Assembly (NCBI GenBank): GCA_946544695.1
Contig: CAMNMO010000041.1
Span: forward strand, 1-13,160
Length of the DNA: 13,160 nt
From: an uncultured Ruminococcus sp.
GTDB lineage: Bacteria; Bacillota; Clostridia; Oscillospirales; Ruminococcaceae
Reading direction: 5' to 3'
Shown: piece after piece, positions 1-8,158 of the stretch
Position numbering within the stretch: the stretch's first letter is position 1
Layout of the letters: every line of letters starts with the position of its first letter
Notes under the pieces: model-generated
The model's input: the letters and a program-made list of their open reading frames with translations, nothing else
Database searches by the model: none
Told to the model about the DNA's origin: nothing
Program-made: the position numbers and the translations under genes

Positions 1-1777
1 CCATCGCTTTAAGCAGCTGATATTCCTTGCTGCCGCAGACACCCAGCTTTCGGCAGAGGACTTCCCCGCCGTCACCAAAGGCATCACGCAGAACAGCTGC
101 GGCTATGCGCCAGCCTTCCTTTGATGACAGGTCACCGCCTGTCTGCACAAAGGGACGAATGCTGCCCGCACGGGTATATCCCTGATAGTCGCACACCAGG
201 AACTCGCCGCCCCATACAGTGCCGTCATCACCGTAGCCCGTACCGTCAAAGCTGACGCCTATGACTTTGCCCTCAAAGCCATTCTCTGCCATGCATGAAA
301 GTATGTGGGCGAAGTGATGCTGCACCCGCAGCAGCGGTATGCCACGTTTCTGCGCCATTTCCTCTGCCACACGCACCGTGTTGTACTTGGGGTGGGTGTC
401 GCAGACTATTACCTGCGGTTCGGCTTCAAGCAGTCCGCACATACGCTCGGTGCTTTCTTCAAGCGCCTTGACTGTGCGTATATCAGCCATGTCACCCACA
501 TAGGGCGACGGATAAAGCAGGTCGCCACGGGCGATGCAGAAGCAGTTTTTAAGCTCACCGCCAATGGCAAGCACCTGTCTGCCCTGTGGATTTTTCAGCA
601 TGAACGGCAGCGGTGCAAAGCCCCTTGAACGCCTTATCATATATGGTCTGCCGAACAGCCAGTCGGTCACGCTGTCATCGGCACGCAGAAGTATCTTTCT
701 GTTATGGGAAAGTATGATGTCGCAGAAACCGCCTATCTCCCTGACTGCGTCCTCGTCGCTGCGGCATATCGGTGCGCCACGCACATTTCCGCTGGTCATT
801 ACCAGGCAGTCACTCATCTGCACATCATCGGGATAGTCAAACAGCAGCATCTGCACCGGCGCATAGGGCAGCATCACACCGACAGTGGTGTTGTCGGGGG
901 CGATAAGGGTGCTCATGGTATTTGCCGAACGCTTTTTAAGCAGCATTATGGGCTTCTGCCAGCCTGTAAGATATTCCCGCTGACCCGCACGCAGATGGCA
1001 TTCACGCAGCACGGTGTCAATATCCCTCATCATCACCGCAAAGGGTTTTGCGGGACGTTTTTTCAGCTGACGCAGCCTTGCCACTGCCTGTTCGTTATGG
1101 GCGTCGCAGCAAAGGTGGAAACCGCCTATGCCCTTGACGGCAGCTATCTTTCCTTCCATTATGGCACGGCGCACGCTTGTTATGGCATCGCCGCCACGTA
1201 TATCCGTGCCGACCACATATACCTCGGGTCCGCAGTCATTGCAGCATACAGGCTGGGCATCATAACGGCGTGTTGCGGGGTCATGGTATTCAGCAGCACA
1301 TTTTTCACACATCGGGTGTTCACGCATGGTCGTGCGCTCACGGTCATAAGGCATGGTATCGAGTATGGTCAGCCTGGGACCGCACTGGGTGCAGTTGATA
1401 AACGGGTGGAGATATCTTCTGTCCGTTTTATCGAACAGTTCCGCACGGCATTTATCACAGGTGGCTATGTCGGGCGAAACGAATATATCGCCGTACTCCT
1501 TCTCACTTTCGATTATCTCAAAAGAACCGTACTCGGTATATCCCGCATCGGTCATCTCCACATCAAGCACCATTGCACGTTCGGGCGGTGAATAGCGTAT
1601 CCTGTCGGCAAATGCGGCAAGGGCATTCTCCTCGCCCGTGGCGTATATATCCACATAGGAACCCTTGTTTGCCACTGTGCCCGTAATGCCAAGTTCTTCG
1701 GCTGTGACCGCAGTGAATGGTCGAAAGCCCACGCCCTGCACGATACCGAAGGCACGTATGTTAACTGTCTTTATCAT
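1..1777 (-). CDS. hypF: Carbamoyltransferase HypF, cut at its C-terminus by the window edge
   Basis: In [NiFe]-hydrogenase maturation HypF uses carbamoyl phosphate and ATP to carbamoylate the C-terminal Cys of HypE, the first step towards the cyanide ligands of the active-site iron. An open frame of 592 codons runs off the left edge; about 150 to 170 residues of the usual 750 or so are missing. Domains in order: acylphosphatase (residues 4-92, motif GIVQGVGFRPF with R19, and N37); zinc fingers with four CxxC pairs (C107/C110, C129/C132, C157/C160, C179/C182); a YrdC-like domain (about 195-385); and the start of the Kae1-like carbamoyltransferase domain, with HHFAH at 487-491 and DGTGYGDDGT at 511-520. 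The ATG at 1777 follows GGAG with 7-base spacing and lies 13 bases after the preceding stop, so it is the last visible gene of the operon. No hypA-E gene is in view, though some could lie beyond the edge. Identification is certain; its role beside HydE/HydF is not. Confidence 0.95.
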   Translation of the reverse strand, partial: MIKTVNIRAFGIVQGVGFRPFTAVTAEELGITGTVANKGSYVDIYATGEENALAAFADRIRYSPPERAMVLDVEMTDAGYTEYGSFEIIESEKEYGDIFVSPDIATCDKCRAELFDKTDRRYLHPFINCTQCGPRLTILDTMPYDRERTTMREHPMCEKCAAEYHDPATRRYDAQPVCCNDCGPEVYVVGTDIRGGDAITSVRRAIMEGKIAAVKGIGGFHLCCDAHNEQAVARLRQLKKRPAKPFAVMMRDIDTVLRECHLRAGQREYLTGWQKPIMLLKKRSANTMSTLIAPDNTTVGVMLPYAPVQMLLFDYPDDVQMSDCLVMTSGNVRGAPICRSDEDAVREIGGFCDIILSHNRKILLRADDSVTDWLFGRPYMIRRSRGFAPLPFMLKNPQGRQVLAIGGELKNCFCIARGDLLYPSPYVGDMADIRTVKALEESTERMCGLLEAEPQVIVCDTHPKYNTVRVAEEMAQKRGIPLLRVQHHFAHILSCMAENGFEGKVIGVSFDGTGYGDDGTVWGGEFLVCDYQGYTRAGSIRPFVQTGGDLSSKEGWRIAAAVLRDAFGDGGEVLCRKLGVCGSKEYQLLKAM

Positions 1778-1790
1778 TTAAAAACTCCGT

Positions 1791-2816
1791 TTAAAACATT
1801 CTTCCCGACACTGCAAAATGCGGCAGGTCGGTCCACTCGCCCTTAAAATCGGGCAGCGCACGCCTGAGACTCACATCACCGATGACATGGTCAAACCCTG
1901 CGGCTTTTTCCGCCAGGTCTGCCTCATCAGCGATATGGAAGTCGCCTTCCTCAGCAGCTGACCTGTCCATCATGAAGAATGATGCACAGGTAACGTCACC
2001 GCCCAGCAGTTCTCTGACGCCATTTGCCGTGAACTGCTGGTGTATCACCAGTGTTCTGCCCGAGGGTGACAGCTTTGACAGCTTGTCCGTAACATCAGCA
2101 GGCAGCGGGCAGCTGTGGAACTGTACATCGCAGCCAAAGCTTTCTTTGAGGTAAGCCCCCGCCCTTATGCCCGAGGGTGCTATAACGAATATCTTCTCGA
2201 AGCGTGTTATGCGGCGTATCTCATCGAGTCCGCTGTCAAGTCCTATACACTTCACTTCGCTGTATCCTTCGGCTTTTATGACCTCAGCTATCCTGTCAGC
2301 GCAAGTAAACCCCGTGTCCAGCGGTGTGGCACCTATGACTGCCGCTGTGCCTTTCTCTTGCGGGAAAGCTTCAACAGCAAACTTTTTGAAAAGCCGCAGG
2401 TATGCTTCTTCCTCGCCCTTGTCATAAAGCTTTGTGCCGTCTGTCGAAACTGTCACACAGGGAACGCCCGTGCGCTTTTCTGCCATGCGTTCAAGGGCTT
2501 TGTAATCGGTGGCGATTACTGCGGGAACAGGTGTGCCCACCACTGCGGTGAACTCTCTTTCCAGCTGCTGCTGCGCCTTTGCCAGCTTTGCCACAAGGCG
2601 GTCGTCACGCCCGAGTATGGCGTCCATATCTCTCAGACCCGCACTGAAAAGCGCAGACTTTTTTGTGAACCATCTGGGTTCATCAAATCCGCATACATTG
2701 CCCGCACAGCCGCCCGCATCGCAAATAACGGTTATGCCGCCGAGTTCATAAAGCACTGAACAGGCACCCGAATCATCAGGTGCAAAGGGTGATATGAATT
2801 TAAGCAGTTTTTTCAT
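1791..2816 (-). CDS. Nitrogenase component 1-like protein, NifK-like subunit of the second triad (degenerate cluster site)
   Basis: 341 residues, much shorter than true NifK (about 510-520). It is clearly a paralogue of the 396-residue protein at 4876-6066: they share the SGxCSxLYEfGG start, a DAxGC segment, the DEPRW motif near residue 45, IGATPLD near 161, LDEIR near 197 and a LPHFAxSGR tail. In that paralogue three cysteines sit where NifK binds the P-cluster; here only C37 remains (neighbour C42), the other two positions being P10 and V93. It may still pair with the NifD-like product encoded just upstream, but any bridging cluster would have altered ligands. A GTG one codon upstream is possible, but GGAGG with 7-base spacing favours the ATG at 2816, whose A is also the last base of the preceding TGA, implying translational coupling. 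The family is secure; substrate and exact role are unknown. Confidence 0.88.
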   Translation of the reverse strand: MKKLLKFISPFAPDDSGACSVLYELGGITVICDAGGCAGNVCGFDEPRWFTKKSALFSAGLRDMDAILGRDDRLVAKLAKAQQQLEREFTAVVGTPVPAVIATDYKALERMAEKRTGVPCVTVSTDGTKLYDKGEEEAYLRLFKKFAVEAFPQEKGTAAVIGATPLDTGFTCADRIAEVIKAEGYSEVKCIGLDSGLDEIRRITRFEKIFVIAPSGIRAGAYLKESFGCDVQFHSCPLPADVTDKLSKLSPSGRTLVIHQQFTANGVRELLGGDVTCASFFMMDRSAAEEGDFHIADEADLAEKAAGFDHVIGDVSLRRALPDFKGEWTDLPHFAVSGRMF

Positions 2817-4102
2817 CACTTGCCCTCCTTTTCCAGTGCGTTTGAAAGCTGTTCCATCAGATCCTCCGCCAACTCATAGCCGAAGGGCTGTTCTTCCTCA
2901 TCAAAGGGAACATTTGGCAGGTCAGGGTGATAGTAAAGCGCATCTGAACCGATGGTGATGTCGATATGGGTCATGCGGCGGTAGTTCAGCATCGTGGGTG
3001 AAAGATTTGAGAATATCCTTGTATCGGGCGAAAGTTCCGCCAGCTTTTTTATATAGAAGAAGTTTCGCTCCCCCACCGTGCCGTATATCTCACTTACCTT
3101 GTGACCATATTCTGTCAGCGCCAGCGCCATTTCAAAGCTGTCCGCATTCACGCACTCACCGACAGCAAAACTCAGCTGACCGTACTTTTCACGGAAGCTT
3201 TCGATCTTTCGTTTTGCATTTTCATAGTATGCTGCATCATCAAACTCCACCCCGATCGCCTGACCAAGCAGACGGTACTGATTGCGTATCTTGTCGATGC
3301 GTAAAAATCTGTTGATCTCAATGTAGGGTATACCCAGACGCTTCTCCATATCCTGTGCGGCATACCTTGCTTCGGGGTTTATGACAAGGTTGAAATTCGC
3401 CTGCGAAAGCCTGTGATAACTCTCGATGGTGTCGCAGCGTGCAAGTTCCTGTGTACTTACCCCCACCGAACTCAGCAGTCCGTAAAGCTCGCAGTTTTCA
3501 TTGAGCGGTGCGAAATAGCCCAGTATATTGCAGCGGTCGCCGTGCCTTTTCTGCGGCTTCAGCAGACCGTATACCGACTTGCGTATACCCGCCATCGGCG
3601 GCAGACGCTTTTCTCTTGTCAAAGCATACATGTATGCGGGCAGTGTGGGGACGTTCGTTGCTTCCTCACACTTGCGGCAGACCCTTTCCATATCAGTTCC
3701 CAGCAGTGCATCAACACAGGTTATGCATATCATCACCGCTGTGGGTGTGTAGTCCAGGCTGTCACAGACCTCCTTGCAGGCTTTTGGTATCTTGGTCAGG
3801 TGTCTGCCTGTGACGATATCGGTATCGTCCAGCAGCAGGTAGAAAAATCTCTCGTTGTAGCCAAGTTCGTTGAGAAGTGCGGTATTTCTTCCGCAGCACC
3901 CGGGCGCTACCAGCAGCATCACCGAACCCGGTATCGCAAGCCCCGCCCTTTTTACGCCAAAGCCCTTAGCACCCGGCGAATTGAAATTCAGCGTGGCAGG
4001 TGAAGAATATATCAGGTGCCTGGCACTCATCAGTTCATCGGGGGTGTTCTCAAAGCCCTTTGCTGCCAGTTCCTCAGCGGTGATGTAAAAAGCCTCAGTC
4101 AT
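2816..4102 (-). CDS. Nitrogenase component 1-like protein, NifD-like subunit of the second triad
   Basis: 428 residues, shorter than NifD (about 480-490). It resembles the NifD half of nitrogenase-type component 1. APGCCG at 67-71 fits the segment holding NifD P-cluster Cys88, and ITCVDALLGTD at 127-137 fits the Cys154 segment (C129). No cysteine was found in the region of NifD Cys62. Residues 237-260 match the NifD stretch that carries the FeMo-cofactor ligand Cys275, but the aligned residue is N242 within NLVIN. A nitrogenase-type cofactor bound by that Cys is therefore unlikely. The frame extends upstream to 4204, but the start is set at 4102 by GAGGAGGAG just before it. The gene overlaps the end of the preceding NifH-like gene by 8 bases. 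Likely role: half of an ATP-dependent reductase docked by the NifH-like protein encoded upstream. Substrate unknown. Confidence 0.88.
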   Translation of the reverse strand: MTEAFYITAEELAAKGFENTPDELMSARHLIYSSPATLNFNSPGAKGFGVKRAGLAIPGSVMLLVAPGCCGRNTALLNELGYNERFFYLLLDDTDIVTGRHLTKIPKACKEVCDSLDYTPTAVMICITCVDALLGTDMERVCRKCEEATNVPTLPAYMYALTREKRLPPMAGIRKSVYGLLKPQKRHGDRCNILGYFAPLNENCELYGLLSSVGVSTQELARCDTIESYHRLSQANFNLVINPEARYAAQDMEKRLGIPYIEINRFLRIDKIRNQYRLLGQAIGVEFDDAAYYENAKRKIESFREKYGQLSFAVGECVNADSFEMALALTEYGHKVSEIYGTVGERNFFYIKKLAELSPDTRIFSNLSPTMLNYRRMTHIDITIGSDALYYHPDLPNVPFDEEEQPFGYELAEDLMEQLSNALEKEGK

Positions 4103-4859
4103 CTTTCTCCTCCTCAGCGATAAGTTTTTCTGCCAGTTCAAAGAAGCGCTTTGCAGTCTCGCACTCGGGGTCGCCCTCAATGACTGTCTTGCCCATATCC
4201 TCATACTTTATGATATCGGCAGAACGTGGGATATCAGCGGCAACATCAAGCCCTGCGCTTTCTGCAAATGCCCTGACCTTTTCTTCCTCATTCTCAACGG
4301 CACGGCGGTTCATGATTATGCCCCGCACCTTTGCGTAGCTGCGGTCCTCGAAATTCTTAACAGCCTTGTTTATGTTGTTTGCCGCATACAGCGCCATCTT
4401 TTCACCCGAAGTAACTATAAGCACCTTGTCGGCATAGCCCTCACGGATAGGTGCTGCAAAACCGCCGCACACAACGTCGCCAAGCACGTCATAAAGCACC
4501 ACATCGGGCTTGAACTTCTCAAACAGTTCCAGTTCCTCCAGCAGCGCAAAGGTGGTGATTATGCCCCTTCCCGCACAGCCGAGACCCGGTGTGGGTCCGC
4601 CTGTTTCGATGCAGAGTATCCCGCCGAAGCCCACCTGACTTATCTGTTCGATGGAATCAGGTTCGTCATCATGTTCACGCATATAATCCATAACGGGAGT
4701 GACAGGTGTGCCGCCCAGCAGGTTGATGGTAGAATCTGCCTTAGGGTCGCAGCCTATCTGTATGACACGCTTGCCGAGACTTGCAAACGCAGCAGCAAGG
4801 TTAGCGGTACAGGTAGATTTTCCTATGCCGCCCTTGCCGTATATCGCCAGTTTTATCAT
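4095..4859 (-). CDS. NifH-like iron protein (ATP-dependent electron donor), second triad
   Basis: 254 residues of the NifH/BchL/CfbC/MarH family: a homodimer that binds one [4Fe-4S] cluster and passes electrons to a component 1 partner when it hydrolyses ATP. Seen directly: the P-loop GKGGIGKST at 8-16, GCDPKADST at 36-44, the cluster cysteines C95 (GLGCAGRG) and C131 (DVVCGGF), and the DVLGDVVCGG switch II region. R98 in CAGRG matches the Arg that DraT ADP-ribosylates in some nitrogenases; no draT or draG is visible. By eye well over half of the first 170 residues match the other NifH-like protein of this window (7400-8158). The ATG at 4859 follows GAGGAG with 8-base spacing, 16 bases after the preceding stop. 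Identity as a NifH-family ATPase is secure. Its specific reaction is not known, and I leave the symbol blank because true nifH is not supported. Confidence 0.93.
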   Translation of the reverse strand: MIKLAIYGKGGIGKSTCTANLAAAFASLGKRVIQIGCDPKADSTINLLGGTPVTPVMDYMREHDDEPDSIEQISQVGFGGILCIETGGPTPGLGCAGRGIITTFALLEELELFEKFKPDVVLYDVLGDVVCGGFAAPIREGYADKVLIVTSGEKMALYAANNINKAVKNFEDRSYAKVRGIIMNRRAVENEEEKVRAFAESAGLDVAADIPRSADIIKYEDMGKTVIEGDPECETAKRFFELAEKLIAEEEKDD

Positions 4860-4875
4860 TCAAAAAACTCCTCAT

Positions 4876-6066
4876 TCATTTTACTTTATTTATTGCGAGT
4901 ACAAGATCATCCAGAAAGTCATTACACGTAGGATCTTTCATATCCTTTGCAAAGCATCTGCCCGAGAAAGCGAAGTGGGGCAGTTCGATAAGCCTGCATC
5001 CCTCGGGTATGATGTATTTGTACAGGGGGTCTGCCACGACTTCCTTAATGCCGCGGTCTTTGATATATGCCTTGATATCTTCCTCGGCATATAGGGGCAT
5101 ATCCTTTTTATCGGGAGAAAGTTCTGCATCTATATCCGGGGGACATATAACATCTACCGCATGGCGGGTCATTATAGACCATTCAAAGGCTATCGACCCT
5201 GCAAGCACAGCCTCGCCTATGACAAGGCGCTCGGCTCTTTCGTCAGTAGATCTGCCACGGCACATTGCTGCCATCATTCTGCTTATGCCGTCATGGGCAG
5301 TTTCATACATAAAACTGCCCAGGGCACCTGCCTGTATCGTATCACCCAATGGCACGCCGCAGATATAGGGTATACCGAATTCCTTTTCCATATACCTCGC
5401 TGCAGGAAGCCCGCAGTAGGATACCACGAGATTCACATTTGCAGAGGCTGCTTTGCGTATCTCATCGAGAGTGCCGCCCATACCTATGGAGGATATGACT
5501 TTCATCTTAGGTCTGCTGTAAAGCTTCTTCATGCTTTCGACTGCCCCTGTAAGCCCGAAATCAAGGGGAGTTGCACCTATGATATTTATGGCGATGCCGT
5601 CGAAGTCTTCCTTTGGCATATCATGCACGAACTCCTTCACCAGTGCCAGCAATGCTTTTGATGCGCCGTCAACATACGAGCGTGTGCCGTTGGTCTTGAT
5701 ACCGAAGGTGGGTATGCCTGTGCGGTGCTGTATATCCTCTGCCACCGCACGGTAGTCAAAGCCCGTCATCATGGGCATGGGTGAGCCGCACAGTGCGATG
5801 AACTCAGGCTGTCCGTCCTTAGCGGCAGAAACTATATCCGCTATCAACTTTTCATCATTTCCCATTACCAGGTCAAGCTCTGTCACCGCAGAAATATATA
5901 TCATCGAACGGCGGTCATACCAGCGTGGCTCATCATGCGTGGAATATGTTGAATTACAGCCCGATGCATCATGCACCACCGTCATTCCCCCGAACTCATA
6001 CAGCGCCGAGCATACGCCCGAAGTATCCGCCGCATAGCAGGGTATTATCTTACTAACGTTTTTCAT
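4876..6066 (-). CDS. Nitrogenase component 1-like protein, NifK-like subunit of the first triad
   Basis: 396 residues. The N-terminus keeps a full set of cysteines with spacing close to the NifK P-cluster ligands Cys70, Cys95 and Cys153: C10, C37 (VVHDASGC, compare VHGSQGC in NifK) and C93 (ALCGSPMPMMTGFDY, compare TCMAEVIGDD in NifK). C19 is extra. Residues 211-235 (VNLVVSYCGLP to EKEFGIPYI) recall the NifD/NifK core strand-helix unit. The protein lacks the N-terminal extension and most of the C-terminal region of true NifK. It is a longer, better preserved paralogue of 1791-2816 and presumably pairs with the NifD-like product of 6085-7398, the gene 18 bases upstream. The ATG at 6066 follows GAGG with 5-base spacing. 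Likely part of an ATP-dependent reductase with a bridging FeS cluster; substrate unknown. Confidence 0.9.
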   Translation of the reverse strand: MKNVSKIIPCYAADTSGVCSALYEFGGMTVVHDASGCNSTYSTHDEPRWYDRRSMIYISAVTELDLVMGNDEKLIADIVSAAKDGQPEFIALCGSPMPMMTGFDYRAVAEDIQHRTGIPTFGIKTNGTRSYVDGASKALLALVKEFVHDMPKEDFDGIAINIIGATPLDFGLTGAVESMKKLYSRPKMKVISSIGMGGTLDEIRKAASANVNLVVSYCGLPAARYMEKEFGIPYICGVPLGDTIQAGALGSFMYETAHDGISRMMAAMCRGRSTDERAERLVIGEAVLAGSIAFEWSIMTRHAVDVICPPDIDAELSPDKKDMPLYAEEDIKAYIKDRGIKEVVADPLYKYIIPEGCRLIELPHFAFSGRCFAKDMKDPTCNDFLDDLVLAINKVK

Positions 6067-6084
6067 AGTTACCTCTTTATATCA

Positions 6085-7398
6085 TCACAGGCAGCTCTCG
6101 CAGCCTATACCCTTGTGTGAGATGAGCCTGCGTCTGTCCTTAGGTACAAGTGCAGCTTCCTCAAGCAGTGCTGCAATGGCGGCTATGCCTGTAAAGCCGT
6201 AGTATCCGCCGTTCTGCACGATGTTGACAAAATAGTCGGTGCTGAAATAATGTGCAGCCTTCTGTCCTATCGCCACCACACGCTCATGCTCCTCCTCGGG
6301 GAAATGCAGCATGTTCACATTGACAGCCGACAATATGGTGATATCGGGTGCAAGCTCTTTGAGCGCATCAAAGGCAGCGCCGTCCTCACCGAGCGTATCG
6401 TTTATTATATACCTGACATTGAAGCCGTGTCCGCAAAGCAGCTTTGCCAGCCCGAAAGGCTGTGTCACCGCCGTGAAATCAATGGCTATGGGAGTATCTT
6501 CCAGCACAGTCTTCGCCTTTTCAAGTGCAGATACGGCAGCCTGTTCTTCATCGTTAAGGTCGGGGCAAACAACGCCCAGCTTGTCGCAAAGCTTTGCCAT
6601 GTTCGCCCTTATCTCAGCGGCATCAAAGCTGTTGGGCAGGTACACAGACTGCGCACCCAGCCTTTCCGAAAGCTCCTCGCAGCCCATCGCCGCAGTGGGC
6701 AGGTAGGCTATATTTATGCTGCTTTTTGCCATATCAAGGTAATCCTGATAGGTCCTGCACAGCGTGATATCCCGAAGGGTAAAGCCGTTTTTTCTGATGA
6801 CACGCACAAGCTCGCTGTTTTCATCGGTGGCACGGTCATTTCCCAGTATGCTCACCGACTTCGGATCAAGTCCCACAGGCGTGAGCGCATCGTAAAGCTG
6901 CGCACGCATCTTCGCATCGGGTGATACTGTCTTTCTCATGGTGGGTGTCATGTAGCAGTCAGTAAAGTGGATATCGGGAAATTTTTCGGACAGTTCATCG
7001 ATTATCACATCAAAGTCGCAGCCTGCAAAAAGGTGTATGCAGCTGAGATACAGCAGTATCTGTTTCGGTCTGTAAGACAGCTTTTCTATTATCTCGCTGA
7101 CGCCGTCAACAACATCACTTTCAAGTGTGCCGTCAAACATATCCTGCTCGGAAACGGATATCCAGCTCATGCGGTCAAGAGCTTTCATCTCTGCGGCGGT
7201 CAGTATGACACCACGCAGGCAGCCCTGTGCACAGGCGAATATCTCATGTGTCTCGGGTATCAGCATACCTGTATGCACTATGTTCCACACGCCCCTTGCA
7301 GGCGGGTTGTATTCAAGTCCTCCCGCAAAGAAGTCGCCCCTCGCCGCATCACCGAGACGCACGGCAGGCGGGCGGTCAAAACTTACCGGCTTCAGCAT
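6085..7398 (-). CDS. Nitrogenase component 1-like protein, NifD-like subunit of the first triad
   Basis: 437 residues. Two cysteine segments match NifD P-cluster sites: FACAQGC (C56/C60, near Cys88) and LSCIHLFAGCD (C120/C127, near Cys154). The region before them (NPPARGVWN) resembles the NifD Cys62 segment but has no Cys. At 228-248 (INIAYLPTAAMGCEELSERLG) the place of FeMo-cofactor ligand Cys275 is not Cys in my alignment, although C240 lies a few residues on. An unusual C-terminal CESC pair (C433/C436) is absent from the paralogue at 2816-4102. An upstream start at 7437 would overlap the NifH-like gene, but GGAGG with 8-base spacing points to the ATG at 7398, just one base after the preceding stop. 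It is more divergent from its second-triad counterpart than the NifH-like pair are from each other. Probable reductase subunit, substrate unknown. Confidence 0.88.
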   Translation of the reverse strand: MLKPVSFDRPPAVRLGDAARGDFFAGGLEYNPPARGVWNIVHTGMLIPETHEIFACAQGCLRGVILTAAEMKALDRMSWISVSEQDMFDGTLESDVVDGVSEIIEKLSYRPKQILLYLSCIHLFAGCDFDVIIDELSEKFPDIHFTDCYMTPTMRKTVSPDAKMRAQLYDALTPVGLDPKSVSILGNDRATDENSELVRVIRKNGFTLRDITLCRTYQDYLDMAKSSINIAYLPTAAMGCEELSERLGAQSVYLPNSFDAAEIRANMAKLCDKLGVVCPDLNDEEQAAVSALEKAKTVLEDTPIAIDFTAVTQPFGLAKLLCGHGFNVRYIINDTLGEDGAAFDALKELAPDITILSAVNVNMLHFPEEEHERVVAIGQKAAHYFSTDYFVNIVQNGGYYGFTGIAAIAALLEEAALVPKDRRRLISHKGIGCESCL

Positions 7399-7399
7399 A

Positions 7400-8158
7400 T
7401 CACACACCTCCGCAGATGGCATACACGCTGTCTGCAATAGCTTTCAGCTGTGCAGCCGCTGTGCTTTCGGAAGCGCTTTGTATCACCGCTCTGCCCTGTT
7501 CTTCAGCAACAGGTATATCTTCGCTGCGGTCAAGCGCACCGATAACAGATGTACCGAAGTCAGACGCAAGTTCAGCCGCAGCTGCGTCCTCGTCGGGCAC
7601 TCCCCTTCTGTTTAGTATTATGCCGCCCAGCGAAGCGTAGCCACGTCCTTTGAAGTTGTCCACCGCCATGCAGATATTTGCAGCTGCATATCTTGACATC
7701 TTCTCGCCCGAACAGACAACGAATATCTTATCGGCATAGCCCTTGCGCATCGGCATTGAAAATCCGCCGCAAACCACATCGCCCAGAACATCGTATATGA
7801 CCACATCGGGCTTGTAGCGCTCATAAGCGCCCAGCTTTTCAAGGCTTTCCAATGCATTGATTATTCCACGGCCGGCACAGCCAAGTCCGGGAACAGGTCC
7901 GCCTGCTTCAACGCAGAACACGCCGCTCTCGGTCCTGAACACCACATCATCAAGGGTGAATTTGCCGCCTGTCTTTCTGGTCATATCAAGCACGGTAGGC
8001 ACTCTTTCGCCGCCGTGCAGCAGCGAGGTCGAGTCAGCCTTCGGGTCACAGCCTATCTGCATGACAGTCAGCCCCTTTGCAGCAAGCGCCGCAGATATAT
8101 TACATGCAATGGTGGACTTGCCTATGCCGCCCTTGCCGTATATAGCAAATTTTATCAT
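7400..8158 (-). CDS. NifH-like iron protein (ATP-dependent electron donor), first triad
   Basis: 252 residues with all hallmarks of the NifH/BchL/CfbC/MarH family: P-loop GKGGIGKST at 8-16, GCDPKADST at 36-44, cluster cysteines C94 (GLGCAGRG) and C130 (DVVCGGF), and the same DVLGDVVCGG switch region as its paralogue at 4095-4859. The expected role is reduction of the adjacent NifD/K-like pair with ATP hydrolysis. True NifH is usually about 275-295 residues; the C-terminal part is shorter here. The ATG overlaps the TGA of hydE in an ATGA junction, with AAGGGG upstream, so translation is probably coupled to that of the H-cluster maturase. This is the direct physical link between hydrogenase maturation genes and the nitrogenase-like block. 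The family is secure; the substrate of the complex is unknown. Confidence 0.93.
   Translation of the reverse strand: MIKFAIYGKGGIGKSTIACNISAALAAKGLTVMQIGCDPKADSTSLLHGGERVPTVLDMTRKTGGKFTLDDVVFRTESGVFCVEAGGPVPGLGCAGRGIINALESLEKLGAYERYKPDVVIYDVLGDVVCGGFSMPMRKGYADKIFVVCSGEKMSRYAAANICMAVDNFKGRGYASLGGIILNRRGVPDEDAAAAELASDFGTSVIGALDRSEDIPVAEEQGRAVIQSASESTAAAQLKAIADSVYAICGGV

Noticed and set aside
704..1591. 295-residue open frame on the plus strand
   Set aside because: It lies wholly opposite hypF, has no ribosome site or recognisable motif and has His/Cys-rich composition typical of antisense frames. The opposite frame carries all HypF signatures.
1..1777. Frameshift or decay in hypF
   Set aside because: I translated the minus strand from 1777 to base 2 without any stop or loss of motif. 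The gene is cut only by the window edge.
2115..2759. 214-residue plus-strand open frame
   Set aside because: Antisense to the NifK-like gene at 1791-2816, with no recognisable motif. Other long plus-strand frames here (for example 6250-6924 and 9062-9688) are rejected for the same reason.
2816..7398. True molybdenum nitrogenase (nifHDK) for nitrogen fixation
   Set aside because: Subunits are too short, the FeMo-cofactor cysteine is not found at its place, and cofactor assembly genes are absent from the window.
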